Of a stretch of 64,000 nt of DNA, positions 42,121 to 51,211 are shown piece by piece. How positions within the stretch are numbered: the stretch's first letter is position 1; each line of letters opens with the position of its first letter. Location of the stretch: the NCBI RefSeq assembly GCF_025215155.1, contig NZ_JALHAM010000114.1; one strand, written 5' to 3'. The position numbers and the translations under genes are program-made. This DNA is from Dryocola clanedunensis (lineage in GTDB: Bacteria > Pseudomonadota > Gammaproteobacteria > Enterobacterales > Enterobacteriaceae). Under the pieces are notes generated by a model. That model made no database searches and was not told the DNA's origin. It worked only from the letters and a program-made list of their open reading frames with translations.

Positions 42121-44048
42121 GTCAACAGTGCTGTCACGGACATATGCATCCTAACTTTAGTCAGGCTTTGCTTACGCCCGAAGAAAGACGCCGTATGGCG
42201 GTGCAACTGACGCTCGCGATGACCACCATAGGTTTAATTCTGCTGAGTCTGTTGTGGCGCTATCTTGCCCCACAGCAAGCGGCTATCAGCGATTTGCTCG
42301 CTGGCGTGGCCTGGCTTATTGTCGCGGTGCCAGTTTTCAGGGCCGGATTGCATAGCCTGCGCCATCCGGATTTGCATGGTGTCACTGATTTGCTGATTGT
42401 CTTAGCCATGCTGGGAGCCTGGGCCTTAGGAGATTTGATTACTGCGGCGTTGCTGCCAGTTCTGATGATTTTTGGCCACATGCTTGAAGAAAGAAGCGTG
42501 ATGGGAACGAGACAGGCTATTGCAGGCCTAACGAAACTTACCCGGAGCAAGGCCCGACGTTTGTGTGATGATGGCACACTGAAAACGGTTGATAGTAGTG
42601 TTATCAAGAAGGGCGATATTGTTGAGATCCGCGCCGGAGATAACGTTCCCGCAGACGGAAAAGTTATTAGCGGCTACGCAAGTATTGATGTGGCTTCCAT
42701 TACCGGAGAGTCAGTACCGCAAGAAGCAAGCCCTGGCAGTCTGATTTTTGGGGGCGCTATTAACCTGAATGGTGTGCTCCGCATGGTCGTGACTCAGACG
42801 GGTGAACACTCTACCCTGGGGAAAGTTATCGCTCTGATGAAAGATGCGGAACAGGCGAAGCCACCCATTACACGTCTTCTTGAGCGCTATGCCTCTCATT
42901 ATTTGATTCTGGTGTTATTGATCTCGGCCAGTACCTGGTTTATCACCTACGACAGCCAGGCCATGCTGGCAGTCCTCGTAGCCGCCTGTCCTTGTGCTTT
43001 AGTTCTCTCCGCGCCAGCAACGGCTATGGCCGGTATTGCAGTGGCTGCACGACATGGCATTTTGATTCGTAATGCTGCCTTTTTAGAAGAGTTGGCCGAT
43101 GTTGATGCGTTGATTATTGATAAAACTGGCACGTTGACTCAAGGGCGTCTGCGTCTGGTGGATACCCACCTCACCGAGGGGAGTGATTATCACAGCGTGT
43201 TGCAGCTCGCAGCGGCTCTGGGCGCGACAAGTAGCCACCCCGTTAGCCATGCGCTTGCCGAATATGCACAACCGGGCAGCACATGGGTTGTAAAAAACAC
43301 ACAGGAAAAGCAGGGGTTTGGGCTGGTTGCAGAGACTTGTGGTGGTCCTGCGCTAATGGGGCGTGCGGATCTTTTTGCAGAATATTCAATTGCCACTTCT
43401 GAGCAACCTGATCATAACGGTCCGTTAGTTGGGATTGCACATAACGGTACATTTTTGGGCTGGCTTTTGCTGGCGGATACTCTGCGCCCGGAAGCGCTGG
43501 AAACGCTTAAGGGGTTAAGAGATCTCGGCATTGAAAAAAGACTCTTGTTAACGGGGGATCACCTCAAAGCTGCTAACACCGTAGCCCAGACCCTGGGGAT
43601 CCTGGATGTGGTGGCGCATGCGCTGCCGGCAACAAAATTGCAAGAAGTGCAAAAAGCCGTGAGCGAGGGGTGGCGGCCGTTGGTGGTGGGTGATGGCATC
43701 AATGATGCACTGGCGCTTAAAGCCGGGGCGGTAGGTATAGCGATGGGGGCTAACGGGGCTGATATAACACTGGTTTCAGCCGATGTGGTTCTGACAGGGA
43801 GCGACTTACGCCGTCTTCCATGTGCAATCAGACTGAGTCGAAAATGCCGTAGTACGTTGATGGTCAATGTATTTATCGGTCTGGGCTGGACCATTTTGAT
43901 TGTTGTCGCCGCAGCGCTTGGATGGTTAGGTGGAGCCGGGGCGCTTGTCGCAGCGTTGCTGCACAATTTAAGTACACTGATGGTATTAGGCAATACGGGA
44001 CGCTTGCTACAGTTTGATGAAACCGGAAATAAGTCTGACGTGGTTTGA
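42117..44048 (+). CDS. P1B-type heavy-metal-transporting ATPase
   Basis: A 643-residue P-type ATPase. Motifs: TGES (about 193) in the actuator domain, CPC in the membrane (about 290, AACPCALVLSAPA), the phosphorylated DKTGT (about 334), the P1B-specific SSHP (about 372) and GDGINDALAL (about 524). There is no N-terminal HMA domain; instead the N-terminus is CCHGHMH, a short Cys/His cluster. The last membrane segment reads HNLSTLMVLGNTGRLL rather than the D-x-G form of Zn/Cd exporters such as ZntA, so the ion and even the direction cannot be assumed. With a Zur box upstream, zinc (or copper) import is the better guess; from memory Pseudomonas HmtA, next to HflK/HflC homologues, is such a case. 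Confidence 0.9.
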   Translation: MSQQCCHGHMHPNFSQALLTPEERRRMAVQLTLAMTTIGLILLSLLWRYLAPQQAAISDLLAGVAWLIVAVPVFRAGLHSLRHPDLHGVTDLLIVLAMLGAWALGDLITAALLPVLMIFGHMLEERSVMGTRQAIAGLTKLTRSKARRLCDDGTLKTVDSSVIKKGDIVEIRAGDNVPADGKVISGYASIDVASITGESVPQEASPGSLIFGGAINLNGVLRMVVTQTGEHSTLGKVIALMKDAEQAKPPITRLLERYASHYLILVLLISASTWFITYDSQAMLAVLVAACPCALVLSAPATAMAGIAVAARHGILIRNAAFLEELADVDALIIDKTGTLTQGRLRLVDTHLTEGSDYHSVLQLAAALGATSSHPVSHALAEYAQPGSTWVVKNTQEKQGFGLVAETCGGPALMGRADLFAEYSIATSEQPDHNGPLVGIAHNGTFLGWLLLADTLRPEALETLKGLRDLGIEKRLLLTGDHLKAANTVAQTLGILDVVAHALPATKLQEVQKAVSEGWRPLVVGDGINDALALKAGAVGIAMGANGADITLVSADVVLTGSDLRRLPCAIRLSRKCRSTLMVNVFIGLGWTILIVVAAALGWLGGAGALVAALLHNLSTLMVLGNTGRLLQFDETGNKSDVV

Positions 44049-44384
44049 ATTATCGTGATCTTTCTTTGCTATTCAATATATAAGGTTCAGTAGATATAAA
44101 TGCTAGCCAATTATTCTGATGTTTGACACAGATTGCCAATCAAAAATAGAACTGGTCAGTTATTATTTAGGCAATTGTTCAGAGTCGACCTGCTGACCGT
44201 TTATAATATTGCCGTGTGCGTTGACTTGGGTTTCAGTTAGCAGGCATATGATTAATTTCGCCGGTATTTATATAACTGGTTTACCTGGCAGCTATATTGC
44301 TGCCTGGGATTACATATTTATGTCATTGTTGCCTGTTTACCGTTACTGGCAATAAGACTAACCAGTAGACAGTCAGGAGGTAGG
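44049..44384. other. Intergenic region after the P-ATPase operon
   Basis: About 336 bases, A+T-rich. A short inverted repeat GGCAGC-TATATT-GCTGCC lies at about 44287-44304 without a T-run. No gene and no Zur-like site is seen. AGGAGG lies just before the ATG at 44385. Confidence 0.4.
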
Positions 44385-45278
44385 ATGAACTATCGAAACA
44401 AAGCAAGATTTGTGACACTGTTTCTTCTCGCCGGAGGAGGGGTAAATAGTCTTTACGCTGAAGACGAACAGCCACTGGACGCAGCGCAAATGGAGAAAAT
44501 AGCGAAAATGACCGCTAATCCCGTCGGAGCGGCATGGATGTTTTGGGGGCAATATGACAATACGCAGATTCGTGGCGATAAATTAAAAAAAGCCGAGACG
44601 GTCTCTAAGTACACATTCCAGCCCGTGATGTCCTTTCCTGTTCGGGCCGGAGGAGCAGATTTAAATTTTGTAGTGAGACCCGTACTGCAATATTACAATG
44701 CCCCAAATTTAGGCAACCTATCCTATGATGGCAACAGGTTCACCCCTCAGGGCCGCATGAGTGGTATGGGCGATAGCGCATTACTCACTTTATTAGGCCC
44801 CAATCGTGATGATGGTTTTGTTTGGGGGGTGGGGGCGACGCAGATTTTTGATACGGCTGAAAATGATTTGTTAGGTCAGGGGCATTACCAGGCTGGCCCT
44901 GCAGTGTTACTGGCAAAACTTGCGCCTAAAGCAGGGGGGACGAATGTTGGGGTGCTGGCACAACATTGGTGGTCAGTGGATAAAAATGATCGTGCAGATA
45001 CCAGTCAGTCAAATATTCAGTATTTTATAAATTACAGGATGAGCACCACAGAGCTGGTTGGCATGAGTCCAAATATCACTGTTAACTGGAAAAATGATCG
45101 CGGTGACAAACTAACCTTTCCTGTGGGTTTAGGTTATTCTAATGTAATTAAAATGGGCGCGCTCCCGGTGCGTTTTGCAGCTGAATTACAATACTCTGTG
45201 ATTTCCCCAGATGATATTGGTTCGCGGTGGAACTTACGTTTTATGTTCATTCCAGTAATACCGAGTCCTTTCCTTTAA
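44385..45278 (+). CDS. Outer-membrane beta-barrel protein, phenol-MetA/'neuromedin U' type
   Basis: A 297-residue protein with a Sec signal (MNYRNKARFVTLFLLAGGGVNSLYA). The mature sequence has alternating amphipathic strands and ends NLRFMFIPVIPSPFL, with a terminal aromatic/hydrophobic strand like outer-membrane proteins. The conserved pieces NPVGAAWMFWGQYDNTQIRGDKLKKAE, GMGDSALLTLLGP and GHYQAGPAVLLAKL identify the family usually annotated 'transporter' or, misleadingly, 'neuromedin U', related to the MetA-pathway outer-membrane proteins of aromatic degradation. Substrate unknown. It has an excellent ribosome-binding site. It is followed in the same direction by an alkylsulfatase, but 213 nt separate the two genes. 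Confidence 0.75.
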   Translation: MNYRNKARFVTLFLLAGGGVNSLYAEDEQPLDAAQMEKIAKMTANPVGAAWMFWGQYDNTQIRGDKLKKAETVSKYTFQPVMSFPVRAGGADLNFVVRPVLQYYNAPNLGNLSYDGNRFTPQGRMSGMGDSALLTLLGPNRDDGFVWGVGATQIFDTAENDLLGQGHYQAGPAVLLAKLAPKAGGTNVGVLAQHWWSVDKNDRADTSQSNIQYFINYRMSTTELVGMSPNITVNWKNDRGDKLTFPVGLGYSNVIKMGALPVRFAAELQYSVISPDDIGSRWNLRFMFIPVIPSPFL

Positions 45279-45491
45279 AAATAAATGTTTTTTCAGCATT
45301 CCTGTTTTTCATAAAGCTAAGTAAGCTAGCTTCTTGTTTTACATCATGCAATTGTTTCTATGACAACTGAAAACGACTTAAGTTGATTTTTGGTCTAAAT
45401 GGGCAACGGTTGGTGTCAATGTAATACATATTATTGAAATGATTCCTGCAGTTATTTTTAGCCATAGAAGTTTTATATGTGAGGGATATTT

Positions 45492-47471
45492 ATGAAACTT
45501 AAACTGATAGTCCAGAGTCTTGCGATAGCAGGGCTGCTTTCAACCACCCCATTAACGCCATTATATGCCCAGGCGCTTCCAAAAGAAGCAACAGCTTCGA
45601 CAAAGCAGACTAACGATGCTCTTTACAGCCAGCTTCCTTTCTCCGATAAGACTGATTTCACCAATGCGCATAAAGGTTTTATCGCTGCATTACCGACAAA
45701 GGTCATCAAAGGTGAGCAGGGCAATGTCATCTGGGACCCGCAAAAATACACGTTCATAAAAGAGGACGTAAAGTCTCCGGATACCGTCAACCCAAGCCTG
45801 TGGCGTCAGGCTCAGCTTATCAATATCAGTGGATTATTTGAGGTTACCGACGGGGTCTACCAGATCCGTAACCTTGATTTATCTAACATGACAATCATTG
45901 AGGGCAAAGAGGGCGTCACCGTGGTCGACCCGCTTGTTTCTGCCGAAACAGCGAAAGTGGGCATGGATTTGTATTTCAAAAACCGCGGTAAGAAACCGGT
46001 CGTTGCCGTCATTTACACACACAGCCATGTTGACCATTACGGTGGGGTACGTGGCGTGGTGGATGAAGCAGACGTGAAGTCTGGCAAGGTTAAAATCTAC
46101 GCGCCAGATGGTTTTATGGAAGCGGCGGTAGCCGAAAATATCATGGCGGGTAACGTCATGAGCCGCAGGGCCAGTTATATGTACGGTAACCTGCTGAAGC
46201 CTGAAGCAACGGGTCAGGTGGGGGCAGGCCTCGGAACAACGACATCAGCCGGTACCGTGACGCTGATTGCGCCAACCAACATCATTGAGAAAGACGGTCA
46301 GAAAGAGGTTATTGACGGTCTGACCTATGACTTCATGCTGGCGCCGGGCTCTGAAGCGCCTTCCGAAATGCTGTGGTATATCGAAGAGAAAAAAATTATC
46401 GAAACCGCAGAGGATGTGACCCACACGCTGCATAACACCTACTCCCTGCGCGGTGCAAAAATTCGTGAACCGCTGCCCTGGTCGAAGTATATCAACCAGG
46501 CCATCGTACGCTGGGGTGACAAAGCCGAAATTATTATGGCTCAGCACCACTGGCCAACCTGGGGGAATGCTAACGTCGTTAACCTGCTGAAGAGCCAGCG
46601 CGATCTGTACCGTTACATTAATGACCAGACGCTGCGCATGGCAAACGCAGGCCTGACCCGCGATGAAATTGCAGCTAACTTCAGGCTGCCTGACAGCCTG
46701 GCAAAAACGTGGGCGAACCGGGGCTACTATGGTTCTATCAGCCATAACGTGAAGGCAACCTATGTGCTTTATCTCGGCTGGTTCGATGGCAACCCGGCCA
46801 CGCTTGATGAACTGCCGCCGGAAGAAGCGGCGAAGAAGTTCGTTGAGTATATGGGCGGTGCAGATGCCATTCTGCAGAAAGCGAAAGCTGACTATGACCG
46901 GGGTAATTACCGCTGGGTTGCTCAGGTTGTCAGTAAAGTCGTCTTTGCCGATCCGAAAAACCAGAGTGCCCGCCATCTTGAAGCCGACGCCCTGGAACAG
47001 CTTGGCTATCAGGCCGAGTCGGGGCCGTGGCGTAACTTCTACCTGACCGGGGCGCAGGAGCTGCGAAATGGCGTTGTGAAAGGGCCGACGCCAAATACCG
47101 CCAGCCCGGATACCGTTCGTGCGATGACGCCTGAAATGTTCTTCGATTTCCTTGCATTACACATCAACGGTGAGAAAGCGGGCAATGCCAAAGCGGTGTT
47201 TAACATTGACCTGGGCAATCAGGGCGGTAAGTACAAACTGGAGCTGGAAAACGGTGTGCTGAACCATACGGCTAATGCCGAGGCAAAAGACGCAGACGCG
47301 ACAATTGTGCTCAGCCGTGACACGCTGAATAAAATCATCCTGAAAGAAGAAACCCTGAAACAGGCTGAGGATAAAGGCGATGTGAAACTCACCGGCAACG
47401 GTGCGAAGCTGGATGAGATGCTGGGCTACATGGACAAGTTCGAATTCTGGTTCAATCTTGTGACACCATAA
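45492..47471 (+). CDS. yjcS: Periplasmic alkyl (SDS) sulfatase, YjcS/SdsA1-like
   Basis: A 659-residue protein, near the 661 of E. coli YjcS. A signal peptide (about 1-26, ending LYAQA) is followed by a metallo-beta-lactamase domain with the zinc motif THSHVDHYGG (about 175-184). Further ligands lie in AEDVTHTLHN and QHHWPTWGNANV (about 350), the pattern of group III sulfatases. A central helical dimerisation domain and a C-terminal SCP2-like domain (about 535-655) complete the architecture. These enzymes hydrolyse primary alkyl sulfates such as SDS to the alcohol and sulfate. A strong terminator follows the gene. The symbol is given by resemblance to E. coli YjcS. Confidence 0.9.
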   Translation: MKLKLIVQSLAIAGLLSTTPLTPLYAQALPKEATASTKQTNDALYSQLPFSDKTDFTNAHKGFIAALPTKVIKGEQGNVIWDPQKYTFIKEDVKSPDTVNPSLWRQAQLINISGLFEVTDGVYQIRNLDLSNMTIIEGKEGVTVVDPLVSAETAKVGMDLYFKNRGKKPVVAVIYTHSHVDHYGGVRGVVDEADVKSGKVKIYAPDGFMEAAVAENIMAGNVMSRRASYMYGNLLKPEATGQVGAGLGTTTSAGTVTLIAPTNIIEKDGQKEVIDGLTYDFMLAPGSEAPSEMLWYIEEKKIIETAEDVTHTLHNTYSLRGAKIREPLPWSKYINQAIVRWGDKAEIIMAQHHWPTWGNANVVNLLKSQRDLYRYINDQTLRMANAGLTRDEIAANFRLPDSLAKTWANRGYYGSISHNVKATYVLYLGWFDGNPATLDELPPEEAAKKFVEYMGGADAILQKAKADYDRGNYRWVAQVVSKVVFADPKNQSARHLEADALEQLGYQAESGPWRNFYLTGAQELRNGVVKGPTPNTASPDTVRAMTPEMFFDFLALHINGEKAGNAKAVFNIDLGNQGGKYKLELENGVLNHTANAEAKDADATIVLSRDTLNKIILKEETLKQAEDKGDVKLTGNGAKLDEMLGYMDKFEFWFNLVTP

Positions 47472-47479
47472 CCTCGTTT

Positions 47480-47512
47480 CCCTGCAGCCTTAGCGCTGCA
47501 GGGGATTTTTTT
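47480..47512 (+). terminator. Rho-independent terminator of the alkylsulfatase gene
   Basis: CCCTGCAGC (47480-47488), loop CTTAGC, GCTGCAGGG (47495-47503), then GATTTTTTT. Confidence 0.92.
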
Positions 47513-47642
47513 GTAAGGCAGACCAGCGCTGTTATTGGGATGCATTTCTTTGTTTAACCAATCTTGTAATATCTGATCGGTACCTTCAATGATTTTACCC
47601 GCGCAATGAGGACACGTTCCTCTACCATGTTTTTGGAAGCCG

Positions 47643-48638
47643 TTACTTTTGCGCTGCCAGGGCAGCCTTCACCCAGCTATCAAACAATTGCTGGTGGGCT
47701 GCTATCCAGCCATCCACATGACCATTGATATCTGCTTCTGAGGCATGGCCTTCATGCATCAGCGAATTCTGGGCGCTGATATCTGCAATTGGAATTTCCA
47801 TCAGCGAGAACAGTTTTGCCGCAGCCGGATTTTTCTGGGCCCAGACCTTGTTCGCCGCAATGTACATAGAACTCAGCGGGAAGCCGTAATTCGCGCCATT
47901 AGACAATTTGGTATCTATGTTTTTCTGCACGCCCGGCAGGGAGGAGAAAGGCACTTGTAGCCATACCACGTCTTTACCCGGCTTCAGAACGTCACTCACC
48001 CAGAAGGGTGTCCAGGTATAGTAGAGCACTGATTTTCCTTGTTTATAACGAGTAATCGTATCTGCCATCAGCGCCGAGTAATTGCCCTGATTGTGATCCA
48101 CTGAGTTGCTCAGGCCGTAGGCCTCAATCTGATGATTAATGACCGCTTCGCAGCCCCAGCCCGGCGCACAGCCCGTAAGATCGGCTTTACCGTTGTTGTT
48201 GGTATCAAACAGTTTTGCAATTTTCGGATCTTTTAGCTGCTCGATATTAGTGATTTGATAACGATCTGCCGTTTTTTTATCAATCAGATAACCCTGCGCA
48301 GAACCGTTTACGAAAACACCCTGGCGATAAAATTTCTTGTCGCCTCCGGCGGCGGCGTACATATCATCGTGAAGGGGTTGCCAGTTCACGGCGGTAAACG
48401 TCGCATCGCCTGCGGCAAGCGTTGTATATCCGACATTGTAGTCAACTTCGTTAGGTTTATTGACCGTATAGCCCAGTTTTTCCAGAGCACGGCTGACTAT
48501 CAGAGTCTGAAAGGTTTCTTCCGAAATATTGCTCTGTATCGGCTGGACTGTTATGCCTTTGCCCGGTAAATCTGCGGCGAACGTACCGGCAGAAAGAAGG
48601 GTAGCAAAAGCAGTGGTAATAATTATGCGCTGTTGCAT
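47643..48638 (-). CDS. proX: ProX-like glycine betaine/proline-binding protein, without ABC partners
   Basis: A 331-residue periplasmic binding protein very close to E. coli ProX (ADLPGKGITVQPIQSNISEETFQTLIVSRALEKLGYTV; NWQPLHDDMYAA; GCAPGWGCEAVINHQIEAYG). After a Sec signal (ending GTFA) the mature protein should bind glycine betaine or proline betaine and feed a ProVW-type transporter. The aromatic-cage tryptophans are retained (NWQPL, YYTWTPFW, the GWG loop with its disulfide cysteines). No proV or proW lies next to it, and the flanks are unrelated, so it is either a second copy that serves a distant ProVW or one that has taken on another ligand. Confidence 0.9.
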   Translation of the reverse strand: MQQRIIITTAFATLLSAGTFAADLPGKGITVQPIQSNISEETFQTLIVSRALEKLGYTVNKPNEVDYNVGYTTLAAGDATFTAVNWQPLHDDMYAAAGGDKKFYRQGVFVNGSAQGYLIDKKTADRYQITNIEQLKDPKIAKLFDTNNNGKADLTGCAPGWGCEAVINHQIEAYGLSNSVDHNQGNYSALMADTITRYKQGKSVLYYTWTPFWVSDVLKPGKDVVWLQVPFSSLPGVQKNIDTKLSNGANYGFPLSSMYIAANKVWAQKNPAAAKLFSLMEIPIADISAQNSLMHEGHASEADINGHVDGWIAAHQQLFDSWVKAALAAQK

Positions 48639-49363
48639 TTTCGTTCCTCATTGTGTGATTGGGGATATGTCGGTACGCGATCGAGAGTGGTGGGGGATAA
48701 CTATTCCGACCTGATGAATGTTGAATACTGCGTAGAGGTTAAAAATCAGAAACACTAACGTCATGGCTGAGTTAGCTTTCCTTGAACTGATGTAAACGAA
48801 TACTGTTGATATTCAGAGGAAATAAAAATAAGCAAGTGCAGTATTAGGGTGAAACTTAATTTTATAATGCTGCTGGCTATAAAGACCCTAACATACTCAG
48901 ACCATAAGACAACGTTTTATTTATTCTGACCCTCCATTATTTGAACCTCGTCAATATTATCCGAAATAATAAGCGGCCTATAGAAATGGGTTTTTTGAAC
49001 ATTTTATCAGTCGATTTACCCGTCTGAGATAAACTTATTTTTGATTTTATTTGGTGTTGTTTAGTGAGTGGAACCTTTGATCGTTATCAGCACCAGAACC
49101 CAACCTCTATGGTGATAACGTGGATCCAGTGATCAAACAGAATGTCATATTAATCAGCGATATTACAGACAGTAACACACTGATTAATTGTAGGTTAATG
49201 AGACACTGAAGCGTTGAGTCGACTCACCGGGCATGGCACGATAATTCAAAAAGCTCTTCATGTGGACGTCGTCATGCCGATACTGTGGCTCAGACCATGA
49301 CTTATCCACATGACGACCAAAAGTTCTGCTTATCCAATAGCGCCCTGGCCTTATGATATGTCC
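48639..49363. other. Intergenic region right of proX
   Basis: About 725 bases with many stops in all frames and no gene seen. At 49258-49326 the pieces CATGTGGA, GTCGTCATG, TCCACATG and CATGACGAC can pair in two alternative ways, giving a possible structured element near the 3' end of the next minus-strand gene. Confidence 0.4.
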
Positions 49364-49624
49364 TCAGCCTCTTCCGTCTTTGGGGACCAGGAAGTAAAAC
49401 GCAAAGGGTGATGAGCCAATGATTGTGAACATAATACTGTAAATGGCAACCCACGCGCCCTGAATAATGAAGAGTGATAAACTCCATTGTTCCATTGGCA
49501 TATTATACTGCTCCTCAACGCCCTGGAATGTCACACTTGAGACAGCCGTAACAACGATCGAAAAAACAAGAGCAACGGCAATCAGGAATTTTTTCCCTTC
49601 ACGAGTTTTGAATATCTTCAACAT
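49364..49624 (-). CDS. Small inner-membrane protein, DUF2534-like
   Basis: An 86-residue protein (MLKIFKTREGKKFLIAVALVF...) started at the ATG at 49624 because GAGGAAAGG stands just upstream; a 39-residue in-frame extension is unsupported. It has two hydrophobic helices (about 12-33 and 48-76), the first preceded by a basic segment, with the periplasmic loop VTFQGVEEQYNMPMEQW between. The pattern resembles small enterobacterial DUF2534 proteins; function is unknown. It is the last chromosome-type gene before the island boundary. Confidence 0.65.
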   Translation of the reverse strand: MLKIFKTREGKKFLIAVALVFSIVVTAVSSVTFQGVEEQYNMPMEQWSLSLFIIQGAWVAIYSIMFTIIGSSPFAFYFLVPKDGRG

Positions 49625-50030
49625 CATCCTTTCCTCACAGACAGTTTTTATTCGCTCGGCTTCTACGAAACGGCAGCCTGGCAAAATGGAGCAGTAAATT
49701 TGCCTGCAAATTTTATCCAGGCTCATTTGCAAACGAGCCAAAACGACAGTTTCCAGCCAGATTCAGATGTTGGCGGGAAGCGATGGCTGACAGGTTATCG
49801 GCACTCTCGCCGGAATTAAAGTCTTTATTTGCGTGAAAGGCGGTGTGAATCACGGCGGATTGAGCTGACACCCTGCGTCATTTGAGGCCCTTCGCCGCTG
49901 ACTGTGGGGACAAGATTTCATTGAACGGAGAAGGACTATCACCTGTGCCAACAGTTATCACTTGATGCAGGGGGGAACAGAGAGAGCATCGACGCGCTAA
50001 AATCAGCCAAGCCACTGAATTTCAGGCATA

Positions 50031-50053
50031 AAAAAAGACGTCAGTTGACGTCT
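50031..50053 (-). terminator. Terminator next to the tRNA-like fragment
   Basis: AGACGTCA (50036-50043) and TGACGTCT (50046-50053), followed on the minus strand by TTTTTTT from the A-run at 50030-50036. It reads as the terminator of the tRNA gene whose 3' end lies at 50067-50087. Confidence 0.75.
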
Positions 50054-50066
50054 GTTGACTTCAAAA

Positions 50067-50087
50067 TGGTCCCTACAGGATTCGAAC
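50067..50087 (-). other. tRNA 3'-end-like sequence, putative island attachment site
   Basis: On the minus strand it reads GTTCGAATCC-TGTAGGGACCA: a T-loop (GTTCGAATC), half of the T-stem and an acceptor-like end. Upstream of the T-loop the sequence no longer fits a tRNA, so this is a fragment. Such 3' fragments mark the distal end of islands integrated into tRNA genes. The intact tRNA should then lie to the right, outside the window. Family of the tRNA not identified; the CCA end is not cleanly encoded, which weakens the call. Confidence 0.5.
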
Positions 50088-50187
50088 ACATCAAGTACTG
50101 ACATGTTTTATATAGATAAAATCGTGTTCGATAAAATTTGTACCAACATTTATACCAACGGATAAATTTGTTAGGAAATACAGCCTA

Positions 50188-51036
50188 TTATCGCTGGGCT
50201 AGCATGCCCGGATAATGTTGGGCAATGATGTCATTCATTCGTTCAATCAGCTTAGGGCGCTTAAACATCAAGTGTGCGGTACCTTTCTGAAAGTACCGTA
50301 TAGCAAAGTAATCATCCTCGTAGAGCTGTGACTCGCGTTGCTGGTTGATGTGATCCATCAGCCGCACGGTGACATCGTTACAATTATCGGGAATAGGCTT
50401 ACTGTCCAGCAAATGAAGCATGCGCTCCAGGTCAGCAAGTTGATCTCGTCTCCGTCCCCAGTTGAGTCGAAATCCCCACCTGGAGTGGTCAACTAACCCA
50501 TTAACGATGATCTTATTACCGAACTTACAGGGCGAGTTCGTTTTGTAGTCCCAGCTCAGACTTTTGAAGACATTAATTACCCCGCGCTCGAATACTTCAT
50601 GTTTGCTACTGTGCAGCGATTTGAAGGTGCTGAGTATGTTTTCTTCACTGACAGCAGGAATATCATCGTTTTCCAGGCTGTTATTCCACTGGTCACGCGC
50701 CTGAGCGTCCATCAGGCTCAGCATTCCGGATTTCTTCATCAGATCATGCCAGATACTGCGGTCGAGATTGCAGGTAATGACCTTCATGGCGATTTCTTCT
50801 TTTTCCATCAGCCAGCAACCGCAGCGGAAATGCTGCTTCATGGCCCAATCCAGAGCTGTTTTACCTCCGATGCTGCTGGTGAGTGCAGAGATCCCTGCAA
50901 GCTGGTGAATCATCTCCCTGATTCGCTCCAGCGCAACGTTACGTCCGGTGACAACGCGTTCAATATTGGTTGAGCTAATCAGCTCAGTATGGTCTGTAAG
51001 AACTTCAGAATTTTGGCTGGTTTGTAATTCCATCAT
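50188..51036 (-). CDS. DUF4942 island protein
   Basis: A 282-residue soluble protein of the DUF4942 family, recognised by VTGRNVALERIREMIHQL, the KFGNKIIVNGLVD block and YFAIRYFQKGTAHLMFKRPKLIERMNDIIA. It is found almost only in CP4/P4-type islands, at the 3' end of the cbeA-cbtA gene series, as here. The fold has been compared with methyltransferase-like or N-6 adenine-methylase-associated proteins, but activity is unknown. AAGGA lies 7 nt before the ATG at 51036. A strong hairpin separates it from the DUF5983 gene, so it may need its own promoter. Confidence 0.85.
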   Translation of the reverse strand: MMELQTSQNSEVLTDHTELISSTNIERVVTGRNVALERIREMIHQLAGISALTSSIGGKTALDWAMKQHFRCGCWLMEKEEIAMKVITCNLDRSIWHDLMKKSGMLSLMDAQARDQWNNSLENDDIPAVSEENILSTFKSLHSSKHEVFERGVINVFKSLSWDYKTNSPCKFGNKIIVNGLVDHSRWGFRLNWGRRRDQLADLERMLHLLDSKPIPDNCNDVTVRLMDHINQQRESQLYEDDYFAIRYFQKGTAHLMFKRPKLIERMNDIIAQHYPGMLAQR

Positions 51037-51060
51037 TGGGTATGTCCTTTATATAAAGCA

Positions 51061-51088
51061 AAGCGCCATCCTTCACCGGATGGCGCTT
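51061..51088 (-). terminator. Hairpin between DUF5983 and DUF4942 genes
   Basis: AAGCGCCATCC, loop TTCACC, GGATGGCGCTT: an 11-bp perfect stem. On the minus strand TGCTTTATAT follows, a weak T-tract. Confidence 0.75.
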
Positions 51089-51211
51089 ATGCGGGAGTTG
51101 CGAGATAAATTGAGGGGGGATCGCGGAGCTTGCAGCCACTACTGATGTCGTATATTGCGGACATTGCTTAGTGCTTGCTCAATGCTGGGTGGTTGATTCA
51201 GACAGAAGGGA

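Larger units (their letters stand above)
49625..50187. other. Island boundary region without genes
   Basis: Besides the attachment-like fragment and its terminator (listed), about 400 bases hold no gene. The base composition falls sharply to A+T-rich right of 50088. Confidence 0.45.

Noticed and set aside
45420..45460. Second Zur-like site upstream of the alkylsulfatase gene
   Set aside because: The A+T-rich palindrome deviates from the Zur core in most positions of one half-site.
47512..47640. Minus-strand frame with GTCPHCAGKIIEGTDQIL, a zinc-knuckle-like piece after the proX stop
   Set aside because: It has no start codon outside proX and runs through the alkylsulfatase terminator. It could be a fragment of a lost gene, but the evidence is too thin to list.
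49249..49330. Nested inverted repeats CATGTGGA/TCCACATG and GTCGTCATG/CATGACGAC as an attenuator
   Set aside because: The arms overlap so that the two stems exclude each other, and no T-run or nearby gene start supports regulation.
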